DNA of 41,307 nt, from contig NZ_KQ947385.1 of assembly GCF_001484765.1 (NCBI RefSeq), forward strand, positions 9,645 through 50,951. Reading direction: 5' to 3'. The notes below the pieces were generated by a model. It did no database searches. It saw nothing but the letters and a program-made list of their open reading frames with translations, and was not told the origin of the DNA. Shown in pieces: positions 1 to 9,503 of the stretch. A program made the translations under genes and the position numbers. How positions within the stretch are numbered: the stretch's first letter is position 1; each line of letters opens with the position of its first letter. Source of the stretch: Entomohabitans teleogrylli. Lineage in GTDB: Bacteria; Pseudomonadota; Gammaproteobacteria; Enterobacterales; Enterobacteriaceae.

Positions 1-545
1 AGAGGAGAGACTTGCCGCCAGCAAGGGGAATAACCGTTCCGATCCCACCTGATGCCCGATCCCATCTGAAAAGCCTGTCGCTTTCCGGTCATATTTCCTG
101 CCAGCTTTCCCGCTAACGCCTTCTTCAGTAACTACTTTTCCTGCGCAGACCAGAACCGCCATCTTTTGCCTGTTACACCAGGGCGCCACAGCCTTGCGCC
201 CTGCGGGGAAAGGTGCCATCATGGCGCGGAATTTTTCTCTGCCTTTCACCCGGGGCTGCTAATGACTGCAACGTTCACACCGTCAGCTTTCGTTGGACTG
301 CGCTACGTCGCGCAGCGCGCCTCCCGTGGTGTTTCTCCTTTCCTGATCCCGTCGCCCGTTATGCGGTGAGGGTAACTGACGCTCACTGCAGGGCAGCAGT
401 AAAACCAGAGACGCTCTGTTTTTACTGATGTCTGGCGGTCGGTGCTGGGATCCAGTCAGGCCTTTCAGATGCTTCCGCCGGGGAGTGTTCCCCTTTGCCG
501 TGCCGTTGGCACTCACTCATCCTTGACGCCTGGGGATTTGTGCTT
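1..545. other. Non-coding leader/upstream region of speC
   Basis: No convincing gene lies here. The short open frames overlap one another, lack ribosome sites and resemble no protein I know. The region holds dyads: an 8-bp GC stem at 179-186/196-203 and a long stem at 398-410/414-426. Polyamine genes often have long structured leaders, so regulation of speC is the likely role, but I find no match to the SpeFL-type arginine-rich leader peptide. Confidence 0.5.
398..426 (+). promoter_or_regulatory. Attenuator-like hairpin in the speC leader
   Basis: A 13-bp stem with one mismatch (398-410 with 414-426) closes a 3-nt ACG loop. The descending arm contains five consecutive T, as in intrinsic terminators. 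It lies about 120 bp before the speC start, so it could end leader transcription or protect a transcript from upstream. Which of these applies cannot be decided here. Confidence 0.4.
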
Positions 546-2681
546 ATGAATGCGTTAAAAATTGCCGCAAGTCATGATGTGGTTACTCTGTTATCCACCC
601 ATCGGGAAGTGGTGGCGCTGGATGAAACGGATTTTACTGATGTTGCGGCGCTGGTAGTGTCTGCCGCCGATGCCCGTAGCGGCATACTGGCGCTGCTCAA
701 ACGTACCGGTTTTGGTGTGCCGGTTTTTCTGTTCGGAGAAGCGCAGGGGGAATTACCTGCAGGGATTACTGGCGCGATCCGCGACAGAGGGCAGGACTAT
801 CTGGAGCTGGAGGCTGCCGCTGCCGGGTATGAAGAAAATCTGCTACCGCCGTTTTTTAATACTCTGAGTAAATATGTCGCCATGGGCAACAGTACGTTTG
901 CCTGCCCGGGACATCAACATGGCGAGTTCTTTAAAAAACACCCGGCCGGGCGCCAGTTCTATGACTTCTTCGGTGAGAACATCTTTCGCGCCGATATGTG
1001 CAATGCGGACGTGAAGCTCGGCGATTTGCTGATCCACGAAGGGTCTGCCAAACACGCTCAGAAATTCGCGGCACAGGTGTTTCACGCGGATAAAACCTGG
1101 TTTGTGCTCAACGGTACTTCGGCGGCGAATAAGGTGGTCACTAATGCGCTGTTGACCCGCGGCGACCTGGTGTTGTTCGATCGCAACAATCATAAATCCA
1201 ACCACCATGGCGCGCTGATCCAGGCGGGTGCCACCCCGGTTTATCTTGAGGCGGCGCGCAATCCATTCGGGTTTATTGGCGGTATTGACGCTCACTGTTT
1301 CGATGAAGACTATCTGCGCCAGCGCATTGCCGAAGTGGCGCCGGATCGCGCTATGCAGGATCGGCCGTTCCGCCTCGCCATCATCCAGTTGGGTACCTAC
1401 GATGGTACGCTGTACAACGCCCGCCAGGTTATCGATACCATCGGCCACCTGTGCGATTACATCCTGTTTGATTCCGCCTGGGTCGGCTACGAGCAGTTTA
1501 TCCCGATGATCGCCGACTGCTCGCCGCTGCTGCTCGAACTTAATGAAAACGATCCGGGGATTTTCGTCACTCAGTCGGTGCATAAGCAGCAGGCCGGGTT
1601 CTCACAAACATCGCAGATCCACAAAAAAGACAACCATATTCGCGGTCAGGCGCGCTTCTGTCCGTATAAGCGGTTGAATAATGCGTTTATGTTGCATGCT
1701 TCTACCAGTCCGTTTTATCCGTTGTTTGCGGCGCTGGATGTTAACGCCAAAATTCATGAAGGGGAGAGCGGGCGCCGCCTGTGGGCAGAATGCGTGGAAC
1801 TGGGGATTGAGGCGCGCAAGGCTATCTTTGCCCAGTGTAAGTTGTTCAAACCTTTTGTGCCGCCAGAAATTGACGGGCGCCCCTGGCAGGACTGGCCGAC
1901 CGAAACCATAGCCAGCGATCGGCGTTTCTTTAGCTTTGAACCGGATGCCACCTGGCACGGATTCAGCGGCTACGCCCGGGACGAATATCTGGTGGATCCC
2001 TGCAAGCTGCTGCTTACCACGCCGGGTATCGACGCGCAGACCGGCGCATATGCCCGCTTTGGCGTGCCGGCGGCGATACTGGCGAACTACCTGCGGGAAA
2101 ACGGCATCGTGCCGGAGAAATCAGATCTGAATTCGATCCTGTTTCTGCTAACGCCGGCGGAAAGCCCGCAGAAAATGGCGCATTTAACAGCCATGCTGGC
2201 GCAGTTTGAGCAGCATATTGAGCAGGATACGCCGCTGGCGGAAGTTCTGCCGACTATCTACCAGAAGTATCCGCAGCGCTATAAAGGCTATACCCTGCGG
2301 CGCCTGTGCCAGGAAATGCACGATCTGTACGTCAGCTTCGGCGTGAAGGATTTGCAAAAGGCGATGTTCCGCCAGCGCAGCCTGCCGGAAGTGGCGATGA
2401 ATCCACAGGACGCCCACAGCGAATTTATTCGCGGTAATACTGAACTGGTGCGCCTGAGCGAAGCGCAGGGGCGCATCGCGGCGGAGGGGGCGCTGCCTTA
2501 TCCGCCCGGGGTGCTGTGCGTGGTGCCTGGCGAGGTATGGGGCGGGGCGGCGCAGCGCTACTTCCTGGCGCTGGAGGAGGGGGTGAATCTGCTGCCCGGC
2601 TTTTCCCCGGAGCTACAGGGCGTCTACAGCGAAACCGATGTCGACGGGATTAAGCGTCTGTATGGCAATATGATTCGCTGA
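546..2681 (+). CDS. speC: Constitutive/biosynthetic ornithine decarboxylase SpeC
   Basis: Decarboxylates L-ornithine to putrescine in the cytoplasm, the direct route into polyamines. It is a PLP enzyme of the bacterial fold-I ornithine/lysine/arginine decarboxylase family. From the ATG at 546 the protein is 711 residues, the same as E. coli SpeC. An in-frame ATG at 495 would add 17 residues with no counterpart, and a GGGGA sits nine bases before 546. The N-terminal wing domain comes first. The PLP domain includes the segment SVHKQQAGFSQ with the Schiff-base lysine near residue 355 and the conserved CPGHQHG. The C-terminal domain ends in PPGVLCVVPGE and LQGVYSE. It converges on mltC; nupG, normally between them in E. 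coli, is absent. The long upstream leader suggests post-initiation control. Confidence 0.97.
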   Translation: MNALKIAASHDVVTLLSTHREVVALDETDFTDVAALVVSAADARSGILALLKRTGFGVPVFLFGEAQGELPAGITGAIRDRGQDYLELEAAAAGYEENLLPPFFNTLSKYVAMGNSTFACPGHQHGEFFKKHPAGRQFYDFFGENIFRADMCNADVKLGDLLIHEGSAKHAQKFAAQVFHADKTWFVLNGTSAANKVVTNALLTRGDLVLFDRNNHKSNHHGALIQAGATPVYLEAARNPFGFIGGIDAHCFDEDYLRQRIAEVAPDRAMQDRPFRLAIIQLGTYDGTLYNARQVIDTIGHLCDYILFDSAWVGYEQFIPMIADCSPLLLELNENDPGIFVTQSVHKQQAGFSQTSQIHKKDNHIRGQARFCPYKRLNNAFMLHASTSPFYPLFAALDVNAKIHEGESGRRLWAECVELGIEARKAIFAQCKLFKPFVPPEIDGRPWQDWPTETIASDRRFFSFEPDATWHGFSGYARDEYLVDPCKLLLTTPGIDAQTGAYARFGVPAAILANYLRENGIVPEKSDLNSILFLLTPAESPQKMAHLTAMLAQFEQHIEQDTPLAEVLPTIYQKYPQRYKGYTLRRLCQEMHDLYVSFGVKDLQKAMFRQRSLPEVAMNPQDAHSEFIRGNTELVRLSEAQGRIAAEGALPYPPGVLCVVPGEVWGGAAQRYFLALEEGVNLLPGFSPELQGVYSETDVDGIKRLYGNMIR

Positions 2682-2686
2682 AAGAA

Positions 2687-2709
2687 AGAGGGCCGGAATA
2701 CGGCCCTCT
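2687..2709. terminator. Hairpin after speC (copy 1 of a duplicated dyad)
   Basis: A perfect 9-bp stem (2687-2695/2701-2709) with a GAATA loop starts five bases after the speC stop. On the minus strand it is followed by CTTTCTTT, so it would also work for transcripts coming from mltC. The same core palindrome recurs at 2838-2858. Confidence 0.6.
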
Positions 2710-2760
2710 GAGATTGATGACAGATCCCGGCGTGCCGGTATCGCCTAATAACAAACAAGG

Positions 2761-2780
2761 AAAATCAATGTATTGATTTT
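2761..2780. repeat. Perfect 9-bp inverted repeat in speC-mltC gap
   Basis: AAAATCAAT and its complement ATTGATTTT flank a 2-bp centre. It is AT-rich and could be a protein-binding dyad or a weak RNA hairpin. No function is assigned. Confidence 0.4.
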
Positions 2781-2792
2781 CGGCTGATAACC

Positions 2793-2827
2793 ACGAAGGA
2801 AGAAAAACCATGTTTTTTCTCCTTCGT
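2793..2827. terminator. Bidirectional terminator-like hairpin between speC and mltC
   Basis: The arms CGAAGGAAGAAAAAC and GTTTTTTCTCCTTCG pair imperfectly around a short CAT-containing loop. The A-rich and T-rich arms give a U-tract on either strand, as in bidirectional terminators between convergent genes. Confidence 0.55.
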
Positions 2828-2837
2828 CAGCGTCATA

Positions 2838-2858
2838 GAGGGCCGGAATACGGCCCTC
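2838..2858. terminator. Hairpin before mltC stop side (copy 2 of duplicated dyad)
   Basis: An 8-bp stem with a GAATA loop, with the same core palindrome as the hairpin at 2687-2709. It lies nine bases from the mltC stop codon. It lacks a T-tract on either side, so alone it would be a poor intrinsic terminator. Confidence 0.45.
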
Positions 2859-2866
2859 CACGATTG

Positions 2867-3949
2867 CTAGCGGGTACGGCGATAGCCTTTCTGCGCGGTA
2901 TCGACTTTATACAGATAACGGCGCGATTCCTGGGACGGATGGCGGGTGGTCAGGGTCTGATAAACATCTCCCGGCGCCATGGTGTTGATGACATTCACCG
3001 CCTGCACTCTGTCGCTGGAGAACACCCGCAAAACGCTGCCCGCGCCGCCGTTATAAGCTGTGATCACCGCATAGCGCCGCGATGTCGGGTTGGCGATGCC
3101 CCCCAGATAGACATCGTTGAGCATCGCCAGGTAGGCGGTGCCGGTATCAATATTATTTTCCGGATCGAACAGATAGCTGCGGCTCGGGGTCCCGGATTTG
3201 CCCTGCGAGCGGAACACATCTTTACCGGCGGTATGCTGCACGACCTGCATCAGCCCCAGCGCGTCGGAACGGCTTACCGCATACGGGTTAAAGCTGGACT
3301 CTGTCTGCATCACCGCGAGAATCAGCGATTCATCGACGCTATATTTGCGCGCCGCTTTGCGCACCATACCAATATATTTATGCGCACGTTTATCCAGATG
3401 GTTGGGGACCAGATTGATGGTCACGCTGTAAATAATCTTCAGCCCGCTGCTGCGGCTCTTCAGGCGGGTTTGCAACAGATAATCGGCAAAGCGCGATGCG
3501 CGCCACTCCCAGCGGATCGGCTCGCCGGTGTTATCCAGCACCTGGCCGTAGAGGAACGGCTGTTTGGAAATTTGGATATCATTGGCGTCTGAATAGAGAT
3601 CGATAGAGTTCGGGTCATCGCCCATCAGCAGGGTGGAGATGATAGCCTTGCGCAGATGTGCAGCCGGTTCAGTGCCGGCAATGGTCTCTACGGTCATGGT
3701 CCCGGCATCAAAGTTAATATGGCTACGGGTCTGATATTGATCGGTATATTTAACGTAGTCCTTGGGGCCGGCAATCAGGACTTCGTTAAATCCCCACAGG
3801 TTTTCGATATTGTGGGCGAACTGGCCCATCAGAATATCAAAACCGTTAGTATCTTTTACCCACTCTTCTTTAAACGGGTTTTCCGCCTTTTTGCTGGAAC
3901 AGGACACCAGCAGCGGGGCGATGATGGCCAGCGCAAGAATTTTTTTCAT
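2867..3949 (-). CDS. mltC: Membrane-bound lytic murein transglycosylase C
   Basis: Cleaves the MurNAc-GlcNAc bond of peptidoglycan with formation of 1,6-anhydromuramic acid, at the inner face of the outer membrane. The product begins [17 protein letters not shown], a lipoprotein signal with lipobox LVSC. An N-terminal DUF3393 domain follows, then a family-1 SLT domain containing the catalytic-glutamate motif [13 protein letters not shown], then ALGLMQV and [13 protein letters not shown]. Length 360 compares with 359 in E. coli. A second ATG one codon upstream (3952) is possible, but GGA lies directly against it, so 3949 fits better. It is the last gene of mutY-yggX-mltC; 86 bp separate it from yggX. 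Confidence 0.95.
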   Translation of the reverse strand: MKKILALAIIAPLLVSCSSKKAENPFKEEWVKDTNGFDILMGQFAHNIENLWGFNEVLIAGPKDYVKYTDQYQTRSHINFDAGTMTVETIAGTEPAAHLRKAIISTLLMGDDPNSIDLYSDANDIQISKQPFLYGQVLDNTGEPIRWEWRASRFADYLLQTRLKSRSSGLKIIYSVTINLVPNHLDKRAHKYIGMVRKAARKYSVDESLILAVMQTESSFNPYAVSRSDALGLMQVVQHTAGKDVFRSQGKSGTPSRSYLFDPENNIDTGTAYLAMLNDVYLGGIANPTSRRYAVITAYNGGAGSVLRVFSSDRVQAVNVINTMAPGDVYQTLTTRHPSQESRRYLYKVDTAQKGYRRTR

Positions 3950-4035
3950 CATTCCGGGAGTGCGAGTTGTGTTATTCGTCAGGGATTACACCAGCCTTGC
4001 CAGGCGCGCTTACGCCCGGCCAAAGGCCCGATGAA

Positions 4036-5396
<1,361 letters not shown>

Positions 5397-5481
5397 AAAC
5401 AGCTCATTATCCGTGAGTCATTATCCGGGTGCTGATTCCAGCACAGAGCGAGGAGTGCTGTAAACCGGAACTTTCCGGTGC

Positions 5482-5509
5482 TTGCATAGCGGGATTATCT
5501 TTGGATAAT
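5482..5509 (+). promoter_or_regulatory. Sigma-70 promoter for trmB
   Basis: TTGCAT (5482-5487) and GATAAT (5504-5509) are separated by 16 bp and give a start about 34 bp before trmB. The -10 element is also one arm of a dyad (5490-5499 with 5504-5514, with one unpaired base). Confidence 0.55.
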
Positions 5510-5549
5510 GCCCGTTTCCTCAACATTAACCTGAGCAGATTTAAATCAC

Positions 5550-6269
5550 ATGATCAACGATGTCATTTCACCGGAATTTGATGAAGAAGGCCGCCCGATG
5601 CGCCGGATTCGCAGTTTTGTCCGTCGCCAGGGGCGCCTGACTAAAGGGCAGCAGCACGCGCTGGACCACTACTGGCCGGTGATGGGCATCGAATACAGCG
5701 GGCAGATGATGGATCTCGCCGTCGTTTTTGGCCGCGAAGCGCCAGTGACGCTGGAGATAGGCTTCGGGATGGGGGCATCGCTGGTCGCGATGGCGAAAGC
5801 CAATCCGCATCATAACTACCTGGGTATTGAGGTTCACTCCCCGGGCGTCGGCGCCTGCCTGAGCGCCGCTCATGAAGAAGGGGTGGAGAACCTGCGCGTC
5901 ATGTGTCACGACGCTGTTGAGGTACTGGAAAATATGGTGCCGGATAACGCGCTGTCGATGGTGCAACTGTTCTTCCCGGATCCGTGGCACAAAGCGCGCC
6001 ACAATAAACGCCGCATTGTTCAGGCGCCGTTTGCCGGGCTGGTGAAAAGCAAGCTCAAAACCGGCGGCGTTTTTCATATGGCCACCGACTGGGAACCTTA
6101 TGCCGAACATATGCTCGAAGTAATGTCTTCCGTTGACGGATATAAAAACCTGTCGGAAAGTAATGATTTCGTTCCCCGTCCGCAATCCCGCCCGGTGACG
6201 AAATTTGAACAGCGTGGTCAGCGTCTTGGCCACGGCGTATGGGACTTAATGTTCGAGAGGGTGAAATAA
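5550..6269 (+). CDS. trmB: tRNA (guanine-N7)-methyltransferase TrmB
   Basis: Uses S-adenosylmethionine to methylate N7 of G46 in the variable loop of tRNAs. It has 239 residues, identical in length to E. coli TrmB (YggH). The basic N-terminus contains [17 protein letters not shown]. The SAM-binding motif I is [10 protein letters not shown] around residue 70, the Asp-containing motif is MCHDAVE, and the catalytic region is [18 protein letters not shown]. It is divergent from mutY. Its stop overlaps the yggL start (TAATG), so the two are coupled. Confidence 0.97.
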   Translation: MINDVISPEFDEEGRPMRRIRSFVRRQGRLTKGQQHALDHYWPVMGIEYSGQMMDLAVVFGREAPVTLEIGFGMGASLVAMAKANPHHNYLGIEVHSPGVGACLSAAHEEGVENLRVMCHDAVEVLENMVPDNALSMVQLFFPDPWHKARHNKRRIVQAPFAGLVKSKLKTGGVFHMATDWEPYAEHMLEVMSSVDGYKNLSESNDFVPRPQSRPVTKFEQRGQRLGHGVWDLMFERVK

Positions 6270-6595
6270 TGGCCAGGCAGCGTAGCCGTCGTTTGCGTAA
6301 AAAGATGCACATTGATGAGTTTCAGGAGCTGGGTTTTTCCGTCGCCTGGCGCTTCCCGGAAGGCACCAGCGAAGAGTCTATCGACCAGACCGTTGATGAT
6401 TTCATTAATGAAGTGATTGAGCCGAACAAACTGGCGTTTGACGGTAGCGGCTATCTTGCATGGGAAGGGCTGGTTTGCATGCAGGAGATCGGCAAGTGTA
6501 CTGAAGAGCATCAGGCCGTGGTTCGTAAGTGGCTTGAGGAGCGCAAGCTGGAAGAGATCCGTTTGAGCTGCCTGTTTGACGTCTGGTGGGACTGA
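6269..6595 (+). CDS. yggL: YggL, 50S ribosome-associated protein (DUF469)
   Basis: A 108-residue protein of the YggL/DUF469 family, the same length as in E. coli, reported to bind the 50S ribosomal subunit. It begins [19 protein letters not shown], a strongly basic N-terminus, followed by a mixed alpha/beta body with the conserved FDGSGYLAWEGL and the end LFDVWWD. The start at 6269 overlaps the trmB stop by one base; an upstream in-frame ATG at 6239 lies inside trmB and would add ten unrelated residues. A strong terminator follows at 6646. Confidence 0.95.
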   Translation: MARQRSRRLRKKMHIDEFQELGFSVAWRFPEGTSEESIDQTVDDFINEVIEPNKLAFDGSGYLAWEGLVCMQEIGKCTEEHQAVVRKWLEERKLEEIRLSCLFDVWWD

Positions 6596-6645
6596 ACGCC
6601 AGGGCATCGCTGAACGGGCCGGGTTATTCGGTCCGATTTTACTGA

Positions 6646-6678
6646 CAAAGCCCAAAAAACGCGCTTTTTTGGGCTTTG
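6646..6678 (+). terminator. Strong intrinsic terminator after yggL
   Basis: A perfect 14-bp stem, CAAAGCCCAAAAAA paired with its complement, closes a 5-nt CGCGC loop. Its six A and six T inside the stem allow function in either direction. It separates trmB-yggL from yggN. Confidence 0.85.
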
Positions 6679-6786
6679 TGGTTAACAGCCATCCCGGGTG
6701 GGGTTTGCGACCGGATTGATGTTGGTTACTGGTCTCACGGGTCGGCCTGCCCGGGCCGTAGGGTACTGGTTTTATCGGGAGTGGTT

Positions 6787-7503
6787 ATGATTCGTAAAAT
6801 GCTGTTGGGGACGCTGCTGGTTACCGCCATGCAGGCACAGGCCGATTACCAGTGCAGTGTAACGCCGCGCGACGACGTGGCTATCAATCCTCAGTCCGTC
6901 CAGGTGGTGGGGGAAAACGGCAATCTACAGATTACGCCGGCGGGCGATGTGACCTTTAACGGTAAGCAATATAGCCTGAGCGCGGAGCAACGCCAGCAGG
7001 CGCTGAACTACCAGCAGGCGCTGCGCAGCGATCTGCCGTGGATCGATCAGGGAGCCCGGGCCCGTCTGGAAAAAGGCCGCGTGGCGCTGGACAGGATCAT
7101 CACCGAACAGGTCGGAGAGAGCAGCAATATGCGTAACCGCCTGACGCAACTGGACTCTCAGCTTAAAGAGCAGATGGGGCGCATTATCGAGCGCCGCCAG
7201 GATGGGCTGATGTTCCACTATAAAGGCATCAATCAGGTTCGCGCCGACGGGCAGCAACTGGTGAATCAGACCATGGGCGGGCTGCTGCAGGACAGTATCA
7301 ATGAGATGGGCGCAAAGGCAGTACTGAAAGGCGGCGGTAACCCTTTACAGGGGGTACTGGGCAGCCTTGGCGGTCTGCAAAGCGCTATCCAGAGCGAGTG
7401 GAAAAATCAGCAGCAGGATTTTGAACAGTTTGGCCGCGATGTCTGTCAGAAAGTCATCACTCTGGAAGGGCAGCGCAAGGCGCTGGTCACCAGTCTGAAG
7501 TAA
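6787..7503 (+). CDS. yggN: YggN, periplasmic DUF2884 family protein
   Basis: Function unknown. The 238-residue product has a short signal peptide (MIRKMLLGTLLVTAMQAQA, cut before DYQC) and so is probably periplasmic. The mature part begins with a small beta-rich segment with a repeated NGNLQITPAGDVTFNGKQY pattern. A long helical region rich in Gln, Arg and Leu with coiled-coil character follows, then a glycine-rich patch near GGGNPLQGVLGSLGG. Two cysteines (DYQC and RDVC) could form a disulfide. E. coli YggN has 239 residues. The start at 6787 follows GGGAG and the signal sequence. An upstream in-frame ATG (6676) lies inside the preceding terminator. Confidence 0.9.
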   Translation: MIRKMLLGTLLVTAMQAQADYQCSVTPRDDVAINPQSVQVVGENGNLQITPAGDVTFNGKQYSLSAEQRQQALNYQQALRSDLPWIDQGARARLEKGRVALDRIITEQVGESSNMRNRLTQLDSQLKEQMGRIIERRQDGLMFHYKGINQVRADGQQLVNQTMGGLLQDSINEMGAKAVLKGGGNPLQGVLGSLGGLQSAIQSEWKNQQQDFEQFGRDVCQKVITLEGQRKALVTSLK

Positions 7504-7504
7504 T

Positions 7505-8092
7505 TCACCACTGCCACAGGGCGGACGGGGTGATCACCGCTGGCAGGGGAATATCCCACTGCGCGGCCGGGAGCTCCGCCACCTGCTGGCAGTCGTGGGC
7601 GTAGCCGACCGGCTGCAGGCGATATTGCCGCCAGTTTTGCAGGGTACGATCGTAGAACCCGCCCCCCATTCCCAGCCGCTGCCCCCGGGCGTCAAATGCC
7701 ACCAGCGGCGTCACCAGCACATCTAACTGCGCTAACGGCAGTACGCGACGCACGTCCAACTGTGGTTCGGCAATTCTGAAACGGTTGATAACCAGCGGCG
7801 TTTGCCGATCGTAACCGAGAAACAGCAGATTTCCCGGGCTGAAGGGGTGCAATACCGGCAGATAAACCTGTTTGCCAGCCTGCCACAGCGCTTCAATAAG
7901 CGGTCGGGTGTCCAGTTCGCCGTCGAAAGAGAGAAATACCGCCACGCTGCCGGCGCTGGCGACCGGGGCCCAGGCCATCATGCGCCGGGCGGCTTCAGCC
8001 GCAGATTGTTGTTGCTGTTCAGGGCTCAGGGCGCGACGACGCTGGCGTATCTGTTGGCGCAGAATCTGTCTTTCGCAGGAGGATTGGGTCAT
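7505..8092 (-). CDS. fau: 5-formyltetrahydrofolate cyclo-ligase
   Basis: ATP-dependent conversion of 5-formyl-THF to 5,10-methenyl-THF in the cytoplasm (EC 6.3.3.2; YgfA). It returns an inhibitory folate to the one-carbon pool, which is apt near the glycine cleavage operon. It has 195 residues. The N-terminal basic helix is LRQQIRQRRRALSPEQQQ, and the nucleotide- and folate-binding motif LGMGGGFYDRTL sits in the C-terminal third with VTPLVAFD before it. It lies just downstream of 6S RNA on the same strand, the widely conserved ssrS-ygfA pair probably transcribed together. Its stop codon is one base from the yggN stop. Confidence 0.95.
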   Translation of the reverse strand: MTQSSCERQILRQQIRQRRRALSPEQQQQSAAEAARRMMAWAPVASAGSVAVFLSFDGELDTRPLIEALWQAGKQVYLPVLHPFSPGNLLFLGYDRQTPLVINRFRIAEPQLDVRRVLPLAQLDVLVTPLVAFDARGQRLGMGGGFYDRTLQNWRQYRLQPVGYAHDCQQVAELPAAQWDIPLPAVITPSALWQW

Positions 8093-8109
8093 GGTAATAA
8101 AAACGAGAG

Positions 8110-8293
8110 GGAATCTCCGAGATGCCGCCGCAGGCTGTAACCCTTGAACCCTGGGTTCAAGGTGAATGCAGCGTCACAGTCTTAAGGCTTCCCGGACTAA
8201 CCGGGCGTGCTCACCAACCGCGGAGCACCACATTCTTGTGGTTTGAAATATCGGCTCAGGGGACTGGCCCGCTTGCAAACATCTCAGAGAAAT
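8110..8293 (-). ncRNA. ssrS: 6S RNA
   Basis: A 184-nt RNA that binds the sigma-70 RNA polymerase holoenzyme by mimicking an open promoter, down-regulating transcription in stationary phase. The transcript begins ATTTCTCTGAGATGTTTGC and ends GCATCTCGGAGATTCC on the minus strand, so the 5' and 3' ends pair in the closing stem. The interior CCTTGAACCCAGGGTTCAAGG and the GAGCACGCCC segment agree with the Enterobacteriaceae form. It lies between zapA and fau, the canonical site. Confidence 0.96.
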
Positions 8294-8313
8294 TTTGTCT
8301 TCGAAGTCACTTT

Positions 8314-8342
8314 ACCATAGTTGACCAGGAAGTGTTATTCAA
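8314..8342 (-). promoter_or_regulatory. Sigma-70 promoter for 6S RNA/fau
   Basis: On the minus strand TTGAAT (8342-8337) and TATGGT (8319-8314) are 17 bp apart, giving a start roughly 10-15 nt before the mature 6S 5' end. E. coli 6S precursors likewise begin a few bases upstream and are trimmed. The -35 box overlaps the zapA stop codon. Confidence 0.5.
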
Positions 8343-8664
8343 ACTTTGCACCGGGACGATCGGTAATGCGACCTTGCTCAAGTAATGCCTGTTCAATGGT
8401 CTGCTGTAGCATCCGGATGCGTTGCTCCATACTGGCAGCATAGTCACGGGTCTTCGCTTTTTCCTGCGTCAGTTCATAGCAGATATTCAACGCGGCGATG
8501 AAGACCAGTTGTTCTGTATTTGAGACTCTAGTGCGTTCTTTCAGATCTTGCAACCGCCGATCCAGCTCCTCCGCAGCCTGGTTCAGCGCATCCTTCTGTT
8601 CCGGCGGACAATTTACTCGCAAAGAACGACCAAAAATTTGGATATCGACTGGTTGTGCAGACAT
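8335..8664 (-). CDS. zapA: Cell division protein ZapA
   Basis: Cytoplasmic Z-ring-associated protein that cross-links FtsZ protofilaments and recruits ZapB. It has 109 residues, as in E. coli. The N-terminal globular FtsZ-binding domain contains [16 protein letters not shown]. The rest is helical with a coiled coil (from about residue 70: [22 protein letters not shown]) that drives dimer/tetramer formation. It is divergent from ygfB, with a 169-bp promoter region between them, and upstream of ssrS. Confidence 0.97.
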   Translation of the reverse strand: MSAQPVDIQIFGRSLRVNCPPEQKDALNQAAEELDRRLQDLKERTRVSNTEQLVFIAALNICYELTQEKAKTRDYAASMEQRIRMLQQTIEQALLEQGRITDRPGAKFE

Positions 8665-8833
8665 GCCACCTTCCTGCTGTTTGACTGCCCCGTCATTGCG
8701 CGTTTTACACTGTGACGCGAGGGGGCGACACTATAGTTACCCGACCATGAAGATACCAGCCCTTTTCTGGTATCTCCGGGGGCCAAAGTGGTAGCATAAC
8801 ACGAACAACTCCTCCCAACGATGACGAAAGCGC

Positions 8834-9409
8834 ATGTCTATACAGAACGTAATGCCGGACTACCCCACAGTTGCCCGGTTACTCAACCAGCAGGGCGTGG
8901 GATTGACCCCGGCAGAGATGCACGGATTAATCAGCGGAATGCTGTGCGGCGGCAATAAAGACAGCAGTTGGCTGCCGCTGCTTCATGACCTGACCAATGA
9001 AGGCCTGGCGTTCAGCCAGAGCCTGGCGGATGTGTTGCGCCAGATGCACGGCGCCACCGGCGATGCGCTGGAAGATGACGGGTTCTTATTCCATTTGTAT
9101 ATGCCGGGGGACGACGCCACGGTATTCGATCGCGCCGATGCGCTGGCCGGGTGGGTGAACCACTTCCTGCTGGGGCTGGGCGTTACCCAGCCGAAACTGG
9201 ATAAGGTCAGCGGCGACACTGGCGAAGCGATTGCCGATCTGCGCAATATCGCCCAACTGGGGTACGACGAAGACGAAGATCAGGAAGAGCTGGAAATGTC
9301 TCTGGAGGAGATAGTCGAATATGTGCGCGTCGCCGCACTGCTGTGCCACGACACATTTACCCGGCCCGCGCCGACCGCGCCGGAAGTCCGTAAACCGACG
9401 TTGCACTGA
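8834..9409 (+). CDS. ygfB: YgfB, UPF0149 family protein
   Basis: A 191-residue, acidic, mostly helical cytoplasmic protein of the UPF0149 family. It contains the family signature [17 protein letters not shown] near the N-terminus and [17 protein letters not shown] in the middle, then an acidic stretch ([17 protein letters not shown]). Its biochemical activity is not established; in Pseudomonas a homologue modulates expression of resistance genes. It is the first gene of ygfB-pepP-ubiH-ubiI; the gap to pepP is 94 bp. The start follows an AACGATGACGAAAGCGC segment with a weak ribosome site. Confidence 0.93.
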   Translation: MSIQNVMPDYPTVARLLNQQGVGLTPAEMHGLISGMLCGGNKDSSWLPLLHDLTNEGLAFSQSLADVLRQMHGATGDALEDDGFLFHLYMPGDDATVFDRADALAGWVNHFLLGLGVTQPKLDKVSGDTGEAIADLRNIAQLGYDEDEDQEELEMSLEEIVEYVRVAALLCHDTFTRPAPTAPEVRKPTLH

Positions 9410-9503
9410 GGGTAACCCGGTGGTGTAACGCCTGGTGCAGGCAGAGATCAATCTGGCGCCCGCCCGCTGGTCGGGCGCGCAGTGCATGGCTACAGGAGAT
9501 GTT

